Positions 1 through 8,817 of a stretch of DNA of 35,326 nucleotides are shown here, piece by piece; the stretch's first letter is position 1, and every line of letters begins with the position of its first letter. The stretch is from positions 1 to 35,326 of the forward strand of contig JAICLL010000056.1 in assembly GCA_025927475.1 (NCBI GenBank), in the 5' to 3' direction. The stretch is from Pirellulales bacterium (GTDB lineage: Bacteria > Planctomycetota > Planctomycetia > Pirellulales > JAICIG01). The translations under genes and the position numbers were made by a program. Under the pieces are notes generated by a model. It worked only from the letters and a program-made list of their open reading frames with translations, ran no database searches and was not told the DNA's origin.

Positions 1-1609
1 CGACCCGGTCTTGCGGCCGGCGGGCGCCGGTGGCCAGCTTGTAGAGAAACCCGCCTTGGTCCAGGCTGGTGGCCTTCTTGATCAGGTCGCCGTTGAACAT
101 CATCAACGTCTGCGGAATCGTGCCGTTGAAAGTGGTCGTCTCGTCACCCTCGTCGGTGCCGAAGGCGATGGTGAACTGCCGCAGCCAGTCGCCCTTGGTC
201 TTTTCTTGCTCTTCGTAGCTGCCCTTGGTTTTGTGGGCCTCGGTCGCCACCAGCAGTGATTCGTAAAGCTCCTCGGCCTGCATCTGCCGCACATAAAAAT
301 GGCTGAACAGCGGCTTCACGCCTTGGGTCGGATCGTCGAGCTTGTTCTTGGCGGTCCGCCCGCCGTATTTGCTCGACAGCGAATACGGCTCGCTCAAAGT
401 GATCCAGCGGATCAACCGCCGCAGATCGTGCCCCTGCGCGGCAAACTGCTTTCCTAAATAGTCGAGCAATTCGGGGTGCGAGGGCGGATTGTGGGGTCCC
501 AGATCGTCGATCGGCTTGGTGAAGCCATAGCCCAGAAAATGCCCCCACATCCGGTTGACAATCGACTTGCCCAGATACTCCGACTTGGTGACCAGTTTGG
601 CTAATTCCAGCCGGCGGTTTACCTCATCCGAATATCCACTGGGATTGATCTTGGTGCCATCGACAAACGTGGGATAGGCCACGACCAAGGTCCCATTACG
701 CATCTCGAAGTAAATCTCCGCCTCGCTGGGATCTTTCCCCTCGCCCGGAAAATCTTCGTTCTCCAACCGCACTGCCACGATCTCTCGGCCTTGGAAAGTT
801 CGCAGCGCCTTGGTCTGGCGGAAGAAGGCGTTCATGCCCCAAAACTGGTCCTGCTTCCAGTCGTTGAAGGGGTGGTTGTGGCACTGCGTACACTGCACCT
901 GCAAGCCGAGAAAGTAACGGGCCGTTTTGGCGGTGGCCGTGGTGGCGTTTTCTTGCAGGTTGTCGAGCACAAAGTTGACCGCGCCGTTGTAACCTTCTTC
1001 GCCGGGCTTGTTGGCCCCGGTGGCGCTGATCAGCTCAAACACCATTTTGTCATACGGCTTGTTCGTCAGAAACGTCCGCCGCAGAAACTGCTGCATGCCG
1101 TCGCGATCGACCAGGTCGCGGGCCTCGTCGCGGTCTGACTTGGGCCGGCCGATCAAGATGTTGGTCCAGATGGTCGTCCAGTTGCGGGCATACTCTTCCA
1201 CGTACTCGTCGGAGTCGAGCAATCGATCGACCAGCTCGGCCCTGCGGTTCTTGCTCTTCTCTTTCAAGAACGTTTGCAGCTCGGTCACCGAGGGAATACG
1301 GCCCAGAATGTCGAGATAGACGCGGCGGCACCATTCGTTGTCGTTGGCTTCGGGCGAGGGCGAGACTTCGGCGTCTTTCCAGCCCTTGCGAATCTGCTCG
1401 TTGATAAAGGCAATCACGTCGGCGTCGGAAACGGCGCTCGACGAAAGCTCTTTGCTCAACTCGGCGGGCGCCGACGAGGTGTTCTTTTCGGCGGCGCAAA
1501 GCGCACCGCCCGCCGCGGCGAGCCACGCCACGCAGCCCAGTGGCACGCCAAGAGTCAAGAGAGAGGTGACGGCGCGCACGGCGCCGCGGCGATCAATGAC
1601 CCGCGTCAT
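1..1609 (-). CDS. DUF1549/DUF1553 planctomycete cytochrome-associated protein (C-terminus cut by window edge)
   Basis: About 536 codons are readable from an ATG at 1609 and the frame stays open to base 1, so the C-terminus lies outside the window. A hydrophobic N-terminal stretch (about residues 10-38) suggests export. The DUF1549 part holds the family block with a CTQCH motif followed by NHPFNDW, resembling the LGVQCxQCHxHPF signature of planctomycete proteins. The DUF1553 part follows, with the NRMWGHFLGYG block and later IPQTLMMFNGD. These families are abundant in planctomycetes, usually as exported proteins of unknown function encoded near DUF1501 genes; a redox role is only suggested by CxxCH. 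It diverges from the beta-RFAP synthase gene with about 100 bp between starts. The family call is firm; function is unknown. Confidence 0.9.
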   Translation of the reverse strand, partial: MTRVIDRRGAVRAVTSLLTLGVPLGCVAWLAAAGGALCAAEKNTSSAPAELSKELSSSAVSDADVIAFINEQIRKGWKDAEVSPSPEANDNEWCRRVYLDILGRIPSVTELQTFLKEKSKNRRAELVDRLLDSDEYVEEYARNWTTIWTNILIGRPKSDRDEARDLVDRDGMQQFLRRTFLTNKPYDKMVFELISATGANKPGEEGYNGAVNFVLDNLQENATTATAKTARYFLGLQVQCTQCHNHPFNDWKQDQFWGMNAFFRQTKALRTFQGREIVAVRLENEDFPGEGKDPSEAEIYFEMRNGTLVVAYPTFVDGTKINPSGYSDEVNRRLELAKLVTKSEYLGKSIVNRMWGHFLGYGFTKPIDDLGPHNPPSHPELLDYLGKQFAAQGHDLRRLIRWITLSEPYSLSSKYGGRTAKNKLDDPTQGVKPLFSHFYVRQMQAEELYESLLVATEAHKTKGSYEEQEKTKGDWLRQFTIAFGTDEGDETTTFNGTIPQTLMMFNGDLIKKATSLDQGGFLYKLATGARRPQDRV

Positions 1610-1713
1610 GGGACTTGCCTCATTCGATAGACGGTTTCGCTGCCCGGTCCTTTTATGATAAAAAACCCAGCGGCCAAGTCAACAAACGCCGCGGCGATCG
1701 CTATGCTAACAGC

Positions 1714-2691
1714 ATGTCGCCGCAGCCAGTCCAGATCACCGCCCCGAGCCGCTTGCATTTTGGCATGCTTTCCTTTGGGCAGCCGAACACCCGGCAGTTC
1801 GGCGGGGCGGGGGTCATGATTTCGCAACCGCAGTTGCGGCTGACCATTACCCCGGCAGAGCGGCTGGGCGTCGAAGGGCCGTTGGCCGAGCGCGTGACGC
1901 CGTTTTTGGGCCACTTGGCCCAGAACGCCCCCTGGTGGCCGCCAGTGCCCCGCTGCCGGATTTTGATCGACGCGGCACCGCCCCAGCATTCGGGCCTGGG
2001 CAGCGGAACGCAGTTGGGCATGGCGCTGGGTCTAGGGTTGGCGAGGTTTTTCGATGCGCCGCCTCAAACCGCCGCCGAGCTGGCCCGCGCCGTCGGCCGG
2101 GGCAAACGGTCGGCCATTGGAGCGCATGGCGCCCTGGTTGGCGGGTTGCTGGTCGAATCGGGCAAGCGGTCGACGGATGAACTGTCGCCGTTGATCTGCC
2201 GGATCGAGTTGCCCGAAGCCTGGCGGTTTGTGCTGGTGATTCCCCAGGGCGAGACGGGCCTGTCGGGCGAGGCCGAGCAGCAGGCGTTCGATCGGCTGCC
2301 GCCGGTTTCCCCCGCGACCACCGCCGCGCTGTGCCGGGAGCTGCTCACTGAGCTGTTGCCCGCCGCCGTGGAAGCCGATTTCGAACGGTTCGGCGAAAGC
2401 GTCTATCGTTTCGGCCGGATGGCGGGCGGATGCTTTGCGGCGCGTCAGGGCGGCGTGTATGCCAGCCCGGCTATCGAACGAGTGGTCGATCGCTGCCGCC
2501 GCGAGGGCATTCGCGGGGTGGGACAATCGTCGTGGGGACCGACCGTTTATGCGCTTTGTCCGGCGCAATCGGTCGCCGAGGCACTGGCGGCGCAATTGGC
2601 CGAGTCGGCAGAAGCGGCCTCGGCAACCATCGTCACCGCCGGCCCCTGCAACCAAGGCTCTCAAGCCGGCAATTACCGCTTCGCAACGTAG
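1714..2691 (+). CDS. Beta-ribofuranosylaminobenzene 5'-phosphate synthase family (GHMP-fold, methanopterin biosynthesis)
   Basis: A 325-residue protein of the GHMP-kinase fold. It starts ITAPSRLHFGML, has the glycine/serine-rich loop PQHSGLGSGTQLGMALG near residue 95, then RGKRSAIG and GALVGGLLVESG. This pattern is that of beta-RFAP synthase, which condenses PRPP with 4-hydroxybenzoate or 4-aminobenzoate with loss of CO2 at the first committed step of tetrahydromethanopterin synthesis. Planctomycetes are known to carry H4MPT-linked C1 genes, so the gene fits the host. The open frame extends 33 codons upstream to a TTG at 1615, but the ATG at 1714 is preferred because homology to family N-termini begins just after it; no Shine-Dalgarno is visible. 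No other H4MPT gene lies in the window. Another GHMP-family role is possible but less likely. Confidence 0.85.
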   Translation: MSPQPVQITAPSRLHFGMLSFGQPNTRQFGGAGVMISQPQLRLTITPAERLGVEGPLAERVTPFLGHLAQNAPWWPPVPRCRILIDAAPPQHSGLGSGTQLGMALGLGLARFFDAPPQTAAELARAVGRGKRSAIGAHGALVGGLLVESGKRSTDELSPLICRIELPEAWRFVLVIPQGETGLSGEAEQQAFDRLPPVSPATTAALCRELLTELLPAAVEADFERFGESVYRFGRMAGGCFAARQGGVYASPAIERVVDRCRREGIRGVGQSSWGPTVYALCPAQSVAEALAAQLAESAEAASATIVTAGPCNQGSQAGNYRFAT

Positions 2692-2728
2692 AATTCGGCA
2701 TGGCTGTGTCGCTTCGGCCGGAAGCTAG

Positions 2729-2741
2729 CCACCGGCGGTGG
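2729..2741. repeat. Short perfect inverted repeat in intergenic DNA
   Basis: CCACCG and CGGTGG flank a single G between the beta-RFAP synthase stop and the next gene. It may be part of a weak terminator or of a dispersed intergenic repeat; no U-tract follows. Confidence 0.35.
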
Positions 2742-2830
2742 AAAATGCGATCATGTAGGCGCCGGCGTTCACCAGGCGCTCGCGCGCGGTTCAGAGAACT
2801 TCTCGAACGATTCAAAAAAAGGATGTATTC

Positions 2831-3913
2831 ATGTCCCTTGTGTCAAAAGTGGCGGCGTCCCAGCTCATGATGTGGTGTGTGACGGTGGGCGCAACGGCAG
2901 CCGTCGCCCAGGCACCCTCGAAGCCGGCGCCATCCAAGCAGGCGAAACAGGCAACGTCGAAGCCGACAACATCGAAGCCGGCAACATCGAAGACCTCGCC
3001 AAAACCTGCCTCGGACAAATCGACGCTGCTGCGCTGGAAATTTGCCAAGGGACAGCGACTTCAATACCTGATGGTGCAGGACATGACCACTGCCGTGTTG
3101 GCGCTGAGCACCACCGCGACGCTCGATATGGACTGGCAGGTCGAGTCGGTGGATAACGACGGCACCGCCACCATCAACTACACGCTTGATCGGGTGCGGA
3201 TGAATGTCAAGGCGGGAGCGCAGCCGGCCATGGAGGCCGACTCAGAGAACCAGGATGCCGAAGGCGACCTGGCCAAACGCATGAAGCCGATCTTCGAGGC
3301 TACCATCGGCCAGACCGGCAGCCTGGTCATCAGTCCGCTGGGCAAAATCGACAGCGTCGAACTGCCGGAAGGCATGGCCGACAAGCTTAAAAGTGCGCCG
3401 GCGTTGGGCGCGATGGCGGGCATGCTGAACGAAGCGTTCTTCAAACAGATGATCAAGTCGGCGGGCCTGGAGCTGCCGGAAAAAGCGGTGACCCCCGGCG
3501 AAACCTGGACCCAGTCGCAAGAAATCAAGCTGCCGGCGTTCGGACGCCAGGCGGTGAAGACCACCTACCGCTTCGATGGCGTCGAAAGCCGCGGCGGCCG
3601 CACCCTGGCAAAGATCTTACCCGATGTCGAGGTTACCCTGCCCGACGCCGACAAGTCGATGGAGATCGGCGAGCAGGAGTCTTCGGGCACGATCTATTTC
3701 GACACATCCGCCGGCAAGATCACGCAATTAGACGTCGAGCATTCGGTGCAGATCAACGTGCCGTTCATGGGCCAGAAATTCACCGAGGAAGTCGGCACCG
3801 TGGCCAGCCTGAAGCTGATATCGTCGGCCAGTGACGAAGATACCTCCGCCGGAGTCGAGCCGGCATTGCCCACCGGCGAGCGGCCCAAAAGCACGAAGAA
3901 GAAGGCCAAGTGA
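2831..3913 (+). CDS. Exported hypothetical protein, DUF6263-like
   Basis: A 360-residue protein with a probable signal peptide ending near AVAQA (about residue 27). A low-complexity linker rich in Ser-Lys-Pro/Thr follows (residues about 29-62, repeated TSKP/ATSK units), then a globular region of beta character. Segments such as PGETWTQSQEIKLP and TIYFDTSAGKITQLDVEHSV resemble planctomycete exported proteins grouped as DUF6263, whose function is unknown. The C-terminus is lysine-rich. The ATG at 2831 has an AAAGGA-type ribosome binding site about 8 nt upstream. The linker suggests the folded part is held away from a membrane or wall. No catalytic motif is seen; the DUF assignment is from memory and moderate, while the CDS itself is firm. 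Confidence 0.75.
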   Translation: MSLVSKVAASQLMMWCVTVGATAAVAQAPSKPAPSKQAKQATSKPTTSKPATSKTSPKPASDKSTLLRWKFAKGQRLQYLMVQDMTTAVLALSTTATLDMDWQVESVDNDGTATINYTLDRVRMNVKAGAQPAMEADSENQDAEGDLAKRMKPIFEATIGQTGSLVISPLGKIDSVELPEGMADKLKSAPALGAMAGMLNEAFFKQMIKSAGLELPEKAVTPGETWTQSQEIKLPAFGRQAVKTTYRFDGVESRGGRTLAKILPDVEVTLPDADKSMEIGEQESSGTIYFDTSAGKITQLDVEHSVQINVPFMGQKFTEEVGTVASLKLISSASDEDTSAGVEPALPTGERPKSTKKKAK

Positions 3914-3961
3914 GCTGCGAGCTTGCTTTGCCCGCCGTGCTGGAGATAATTTACCAGTGTG

Positions 3962-3990
3962 TTGACACCGGCACGGGCTTTGGGTAGGTA
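3962..3990 (+). promoter_or_regulatory. Possible sigma-70-type promoter for the DUF1559 gene
   Basis: TTGACA at 3962-3967 is followed after 17 bp by TAGGTA (3985-3990), a poor -10; TATAAG at 3989-3994 would be a better -10 but sits at 21 bp. The leader after it holds an imperfect hairpin around CTTCTG/CAGAAG. Confidence 0.25.
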
Positions 3991-4079
3991 TAAGTATCGT
4001 GCCGAAGTGGCTTCTGACTCTCAGACAGAAGTCGCAGGTGCGATAACTGCCATTTAATACATTTCATGCGAGGAAGGCG

Positions 4080-5261
4080 ATGTGCTGCTCTAATCGGAGG
4101 CTGGAAAATCGAAAGCTGGGGAACCGCGCTGGGTTCACGCTCGTCGAATTGCTTGTCGTGATTGCCATTATTGGCATTCTGATCGCTTTGTTGTTGCCCG
4201 CCGTTCAAGCGGCGCGGGAATCGGCCCGTCGCTCGCAGTGCGTGAACAACCTGAAGCAGTTGGGCATTGGAATGGCCAATTTCGAGGATGTTCGCAAGCA
4301 TTTTCCGTGCGCCAGTTACGAACCGGTGTTCGCGGACCCGACCATCTTGGTCGCGAGCAACTCTTGGCCCAATGGCAGGAGCCGGTGGAGCTTTTTGGTG
4401 GCGCTGCTTCCGTATGTCGAGCAAGGGGCACTGTATGATGCGTTCATGACGGTTCAGGTGCCTCCCCCTACTAACGGAACCATCGTGGGCGTTAGCAACC
4501 CCTGGTCCGCGCCCGTCTGGGCACTGCCAAAGCCGTTCGTCCAAACGCGAGTTCCTGTCTACATCTGCCCTTCGGATGCCCAAGCTACCTACGTTGAAGA
4601 CGATGGCAGCCTGGTTCCGAACAGCTACCACGGCAATCGGGGAGATTATTGGGTCGATAACGCTTGGTACGAATCCCGCGGCTTGCTTGGTGGCAGGGGC
4701 GACAAGACCTTGATCAGCATGGCGATGATCAAAGACGGCACGAGCAACACCGCCGCCGTTAGCGAGTGCAAGATTGGTCGCAGCAACAGCAGAGAGGTCA
4801 CCCTGGGCATGGCGACAGGCGTTGGCGGTGGAAATGGGTCGCCGCCGAGCCTATGTCTGGCGGCCGTTGGCCCTGGAAACCTGTTCACCACCTCGGTGGT
4901 CACCAACGGCTATCTTCCTGGCTACCGCTGGGCCGACGGGCTGCACGTCTACACCGCATACTTTCACATGGTGCCACCGAATGGGCCGAGTTGCGTCTCT
5001 GGGACGAACGCCGAGACCTGGTCAATCAACGCCGCCAGCAGCTACCATCCCGAGGGGGTGAATGTCGCGATGGTCGACGGATCGGTCCGCTTTATCAACA
5101 ACAATATCGACGCCGGTGATCCGACGATGACGGTAACCATGTCGACTTCGTTCGGCGGCGGTAATCCGCAAGAGTACATGGGGCCGTCGCCCTACGGCGT
5201 ATGGGGGGCGATGGGTACGAGCCGCAGCAACGACCAGACGGTGACGGTGACCGCTGAATGA
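4080..5261 (+). CDS. DUF1559 domain protein with prepilin-type N-terminus
   Basis: A 393-residue protein beginning with a type IV pilin-like N-terminus: cleavage expected between Gly18 and Phe19 in GFTLVELL, with the conserved Glu at mature position 5, followed by the hydrophobic helix [22 protein letters not shown]. The body is DUF1559 (formerly SBP_bac_10), with CPSD near the middle and the terminal H-X9-DG signature ([15 protein letters not shown]). This family is massively expanded in planctomycetes; function is not established, but the N-terminus implies processing by a prepilin peptidase and inner-membrane or pseudopilus anchoring. The start at 4080 is supported by GAGGAAGG just upstream. 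A small lipoprotein gene follows 67 bp downstream, a frequent pairing in this phylum, so the two probably form an operon. Confidence 0.93.
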   Translation: MCCSNRRLENRKLGNRAGFTLVELLVVIAIIGILIALLLPAVQAARESARRSQCVNNLKQLGIGMANFEDVRKHFPCASYEPVFADPTILVASNSWPNGRSRWSFLVALLPYVEQGALYDAFMTVQVPPPTNGTIVGVSNPWSAPVWALPKPFVQTRVPVYICPSDAQATYVEDDGSLVPNSYHGNRGDYWVDNAWYESRGLLGGRGDKTLISMAMIKDGTSNTAAVSECKIGRSNSREVTLGMATGVGGGNGSPPSLCLAAVGPGNLFTTSVVTNGYLPGYRWADGLHVYTAYFHMVPPNGPSCVSGTNAETWSINAASSYHPEGVNVAMVDGSVRFINNNIDAGDPTMTVTMSTSFGGGNPQEYMGPSPYGVWGAMGTSRSNDQTVTVTAE

Positions 5262-5328
5262 CAACCCGTTGCGGCCTTCCTGCTCGTGCTTTTGTCCATG
5301 GCCCAATTAGTCCTCGGCTTTCCGATCG

Positions 5329-5829
5329 ATGATGTTGAAAACTCAATTATCCAGCAGCCTTTCGGTTGCCGCGGGCCTGTGCGCCCTTGCTTTGCTGGGC
5401 TGCGGGGAGAAGCCAAAAACCGTTGCCACGGATTTCGTCGAGGGCATCGTTACGCTGGACGGGCAGCCTGTCCCAGATGCGACGGTTACGTTTTCTCCGG
5501 TGCAGCAGGGCGCTGGCGCGTCAGCCACCGGTAGGACCGACGCGAACGGAAAGTACACGCTCACCGCGGTAGGGGCCGGCCGGGGCGCCGAGGCCGGGGC
5601 TGGTACGTTGCCGGGAGAATACTACGTGGGAGTCGTGAAGGATCAGTTTCCTGAAGTGCTGGGATCGGATCAGCCGGGCTATCAGCCCCCGCCTTCGGAT
5701 GAACGTCCCAAGGAGCCCACGGTAACGCACATCGTTCCGCAGCAGTTTAACAACCCGCAAAAGTCGGGCATCAAGGTGACGGTTAAGGCGGGAAAGAACG
5801 ACATTCCCATCACGCTGAAATCGAACTGA
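5329..5829 (+). CDS. Small lipoprotein with carboxypeptidase-regulatory/transthyretin-like domain
   Basis: A 166-residue protein with a signal peptide ending in a lipobox (LLGC, Cys25), so it should be a lipid-anchored periplasmic or surface protein. The mature part contains GIVTLDGQPVPDATVTFSP and later GRTDANGKYTLTAV, the hallmark of carboxypeptidase-regulatory-like (transthyretin-fold) domains common in planctomycete lipoproteins. It lies directly downstream of the DUF1559 gene and likely shares its transcript; such pairs are recurrent in planctomycetes, although the partnership is not biochemically defined. Two tandem ATGs (5329, 5332) are equally possible starts. The TGA stop ends at 5829, one base before the stop of the convergent gene, so there is no terminator space between them. 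Confidence 0.85.
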   Translation: MMLKTQLSSSLSVAAGLCALALLGCGEKPKTVATDFVEGIVTLDGQPVPDATVTFSPVQQGAGASATGRTDANGKYTLTAVGAGRGAEAGAGTLPGEYYVGVVKDQFPEVLGSDQPGYQPPPSDERPKEPTVTHIVPQQFNNPQKSGIKVTVKAGKNDIPITLKSN

Positions 5830-8784
5830 TCACCGCGGCACGACCGAGATCTCCGGCGAGTTTTCAACGAGAATCAGTTCCTGGTCAGCAGCCAGATCGC
5901 GGAATTCCTGCTGCAGGCCCGAGGGCCAAACGATGTTTAGCGTCTCGATCCGCGTCGACGCTCCAAGCCCAAAGATCAATTGCCGCTGATTGCTGGCTTG
6001 GAAGCCGTCGCCCGCGCAGAGCCACTGCGTCTGTCGATGCTGGCCCATCGTCACCGTGACAACGGCTCCGATGGCGTCGCGTGAGGATTGCACGCCCCGA
6101 AGCTGCACGCACAGGTAGTGCCCTGCGTCATCCGTCCGGTTGGTCACCAACGCCGCCGGAGTCTCCAACGACGAAACCGCGAAGTCCTGGCGCCCGTCGC
6201 GGTTCCAGTCGAGCCGAACGAGACCACGGCCAAAGTACGTCTGCTGAAAGTAGGATCCCAAGGCCTCGGCGGAACGCTCTTGATACCGGCCGCCTCCCAT
6301 GTTGCGGAAATATTGAGGCCGCATCGCATAGGAAACGCCCGGAGACACAAACTCGTGGACGTGGCCGTTCGTGACCACCAGGTCGGGAAGGCCGTCGAGT
6401 TCGCCATCGATGAACTGCGTGCCGAAGCCGAGCATGGCGAAGCTAGGCCGGGCCAGGCCCGCCGGTCCGGTGGCGTCGATAAACGCATCGCCATCTTGCT
6501 GCAAATACAGGGTGTTCGATTCGTCGCTGAAGTTGGTCACAAACAGATCGAGCTTGCCGTCGCCGTTGGCGTCGCCCGCGGCGACCCCCATGCAGGCGTT
6601 CGCCTTGCCGCTGCCGTCGAAGGCCAGCCCGGCGACGACCGCTTGTTCGTCGAACCGCGGGCGTGTGCCGGCAACCGGCGCGCGGTTGACGAAAAAAAAG
6701 TTCGCATCCTCGTCATTGGCGACAAACAGATCCAACCGGCGGGCGCCGGCAAAATCCGCCGCGACGATGCCCAGGCCGTTGCCGCCGCCGACGCGCATAC
6801 CGACCGCTTGGGTCGCTTCCTCGAAGCGACCGTCGCCCAGGTTCAGGTAAAAATCGTCGGGGGCCGGCTCAAAGGACGAGGGTTTCATCGATTGCGGCAT
6901 GCCATCGACGTTGGCGAACCGCTCAAACACGCCCGGGCCTTGAAAGTAATTCACGTCGTAAAGGTCGGGCAAGCCGTCGGCATTCAGATCGGCCAACAGG
7001 CAACTGGTGGTCCAGCGGTCGGTCGAGATGCCCGCCGATTCGCTGACGTCGGAAAACGTTCCGTCGCCGTTGTTCGCGTAGAGCCGGTTTACGCCGATAT
7101 TGGCCACGTAGAGATCGGGGAAGCCGTCGTTGTTGAAGTCGCCGACGGTCGCGCCCTGGCTGAAACGATCGTCGCCCAGCCCACTGGCTTGCGTTACCTC
7201 TCCAAACCGCCCATTGCCGAGATTGCGGTAGGCGGCGTCGAGATATTCCGTCTGGCCGGCTGCGGGGGGCCAGCGGCAGCCCTGCGTGAAATAAAGATCG
7301 GGCCAGCCGTCGAGATCGTAGTCGAGCACCGCAATGCCTCCGCCCGTCGTCTGGTACATGAACGCGCGGTGGCCGCCCGGCGCGCGGCCGCAAAAATAGG
7401 TGAACTCGATGCCGGCTTCGCGGGCAACGTCTTCAAACCGCGCGCCCGCCGCGCTGGGCGCCGCCTGCGCGAAAGGTGCGGGTTTGCTTGCGTAGAGGTC
7501 CGAGGGAAGCGGATAATGGGACAGATCCAGCCGACGGCCGACATCGACCCGCGGCAACGTCGGCGGCAACGAGTCATTGAGTTGTGGTTCGATGCGCGCC
7601 AGCGCCGCCCGCGCCCAGCCGACGTCGCCCAGGGTGGCAAGCGCCGTCTGGTTCCAGGTCCAGGCTTCCCATAATCGGCCCAGGGTTTCGGACTGCGCGG
7701 CGACCACGAAAAGCGCTTTAGGGTCGTCGCGATGGTGAAACAACGTCGATAGCGTCTCGGAAAAAACTGACAGAGCGGCGGCGCGTGCGGCCACGCCCTC
7801 GGCCATCTCCGATTCGCCCAGTGCATAGAGCGCTTGCGACAACTGCAGCGTGGCCGCCTGGTGATTGGGGTCGCGCCGCAGCGCTTCCCAAAAGCAACGT
7901 GCCGCGGCCTGAGTTTGGCCGCGGCGCTTGGCCCAGCGGCCTCGCACGGTCCAGACATCCGGATGTTCGTCGGCCTCGGGCGGCAGGGCCGCGACCCACT
8001 GGGCCAGCTCGTCTTCGTTCGGCCCTGCCAACAGCGCCCGCCCGAGCAAGGCGTGGGCCTCGATGCACTTCGGGCAGTCGACAATGGCCTTCCTCAACAT
8101 GCCGGCCGCCTCGACGAATTGCTTCCGGCGAATCTGGATGCGGGCCAGCCCAATCAGTGGCCCCGCATCGTCGGGCGCCGCTGCCCGGAAGCGAGCCAGT
8201 TGCTCAGGTTCCTCAACGGTTTGCGCATGGTCGCCGGCCAGCAGCAACAGGGTATACGATGCGCGGCGCTGGCGCAACAGCTCGTAAAGGTGTGGCAACG
8301 ATTCGAACCGCCGGCCTTCCAGGGTAAGCAAATTCGCCAACCGGTCATGAGCCAACGCATTCGGGGGATCAATTTCCAACGCTTCGCGAAATTTCGTTTC
8401 CGCTTGGGAGGCGTGGCCGATTTTTAGCCAGATGTCGCCTGCCGCGCACCGCGCGATTGCCGCCTCGTCACCCGCCTCGGCGGCGACTCGGTCGTAATAA
8501 GCCAGGGCTTCGCTTAAGCGGTCTTGTTGGTTGGCGGCTTCGCCCGCCAGCAGCAGCGCCTCGGCAAATTGCGGATGGTCCGATAACACCCGTTCGCACA
8601 GTTCCTCGCAGGCGGTGTAGCGCTTCGACGCCAGCGCCTGGCGCGCTTTCTCGATCAAACGCTCGGGCGAAGACGTGTACTGCCAAAGCCGCCACCCGAT
8701 CGTCGCCACGAATGCCGTCAAGACGAGCGGCCATACCCTCTCCAGTGGCCGACGGCCGATGGACTTGCGCTCGATGTGGGCCAT
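5830..8784 (-). CDS. CRTAC1-type protein: TPR, FG-GAP/VCBS repeats and ASPIC/UnbV domain
   Basis: A 984-residue protein. Residues about 16-34 form one membrane-spanning helix, so it is probably membrane-anchored with the bulk outside the cytoplasm. Residues about 36-430 are TPR-like helical repeats. From about 445 onward there are FG-GAP/VCBS-type repeats with calcium-binding loops such as DYDLDGWPDLYF, DFNNDGFPDLYV, DANGDGKLDLFV and DWNRDGRQDFAV, predicting a beta-propeller. The C-terminal 90 residues match ASPIC/UnbV (LCVQLRG..., GFQASNQRQLIFGLG, IVWPSG). CRTAC1-family proteins are common in planctomycetes; their role is unknown, and carbohydrate or protein binding at the surface is an inference. 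It begins 33 bp after the nitrilase-like gene and is probably co-transcribed with it. Confidence 0.92.
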   Translation of the reverse strand: MAHIERKSIGRRPLERVWPLVLTAFVATIGWRLWQYTSSPERLIEKARQALASKRYTACEELCERVLSDHPQFAEALLLAGEAANQQDRLSEALAYYDRVAAEAGDEAAIARCAAGDIWLKIGHASQAETKFREALEIDPPNALAHDRLANLLTLEGRRFESLPHLYELLRQRRASYTLLLLAGDHAQTVEEPEQLARFRAAAPDDAGPLIGLARIQIRRKQFVEAAGMLRKAIVDCPKCIEAHALLGRALLAGPNEDELAQWVAALPPEADEHPDVWTVRGRWAKRRGQTQAAARCFWEALRRDPNHQAATLQLSQALYALGESEMAEGVAARAAALSVFSETLSTLFHHRDDPKALFVVAAQSETLGRLWEAWTWNQTALATLGDVGWARAALARIEPQLNDSLPPTLPRVDVGRRLDLSHYPLPSDLYASKPAPFAQAAPSAAGARFEDVAREAGIEFTYFCGRAPGGHRAFMYQTTGGGIAVLDYDLDGWPDLYFTQGCRWPPAAGQTEYLDAAYRNLGNGRFGEVTQASGLGDDRFSQGATVGDFNNDGFPDLYVANIGVNRLYANNGDGTFSDVSESAGISTDRWTTSCLLADLNADGLPDLYDVNYFQGPGVFERFANVDGMPQSMKPSSFEPAPDDFYLNLGDGRFEEATQAVGMRVGGGNGLGIVAADFAGARRLDLFVANDEDANFFFVNRAPVAGTRPRFDEQAVVAGLAFDGSGKANACMGVAAGDANGDGKLDLFVTNFSDESNTLYLQQDGDAFIDATGPAGLARPSFAMLGFGTQFIDGELDGLPDLVVTNGHVHEFVSPGVSYAMRPQYFRNMGGGRYQERSAEALGSYFQQTYFGRGLVRLDWNRDGRQDFAVSSLETPAALVTNRTDDAGHYLCVQLRGVQSSRDAIGAVVTVTMGQHRQTQWLCAGDGFQASNQRQLIFGLGASTRIETLNIVWPSGLQQEFRDLAADQELILVENSPEISVVPR

Positions 8785-8817
8785 GCTCTTTATCCCGGAA
8801 TTGCATCAAACTATACC

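Noticed and set aside
6088..7674. 528-codon plus-strand open frame
   Set aside because: It lies antisense to the CRTAC1-type gene, whose FG-GAP and ASPIC/UnbV motifs are unmistakable; the antisense protein has no domain features and arises from GC-rich codon bias.
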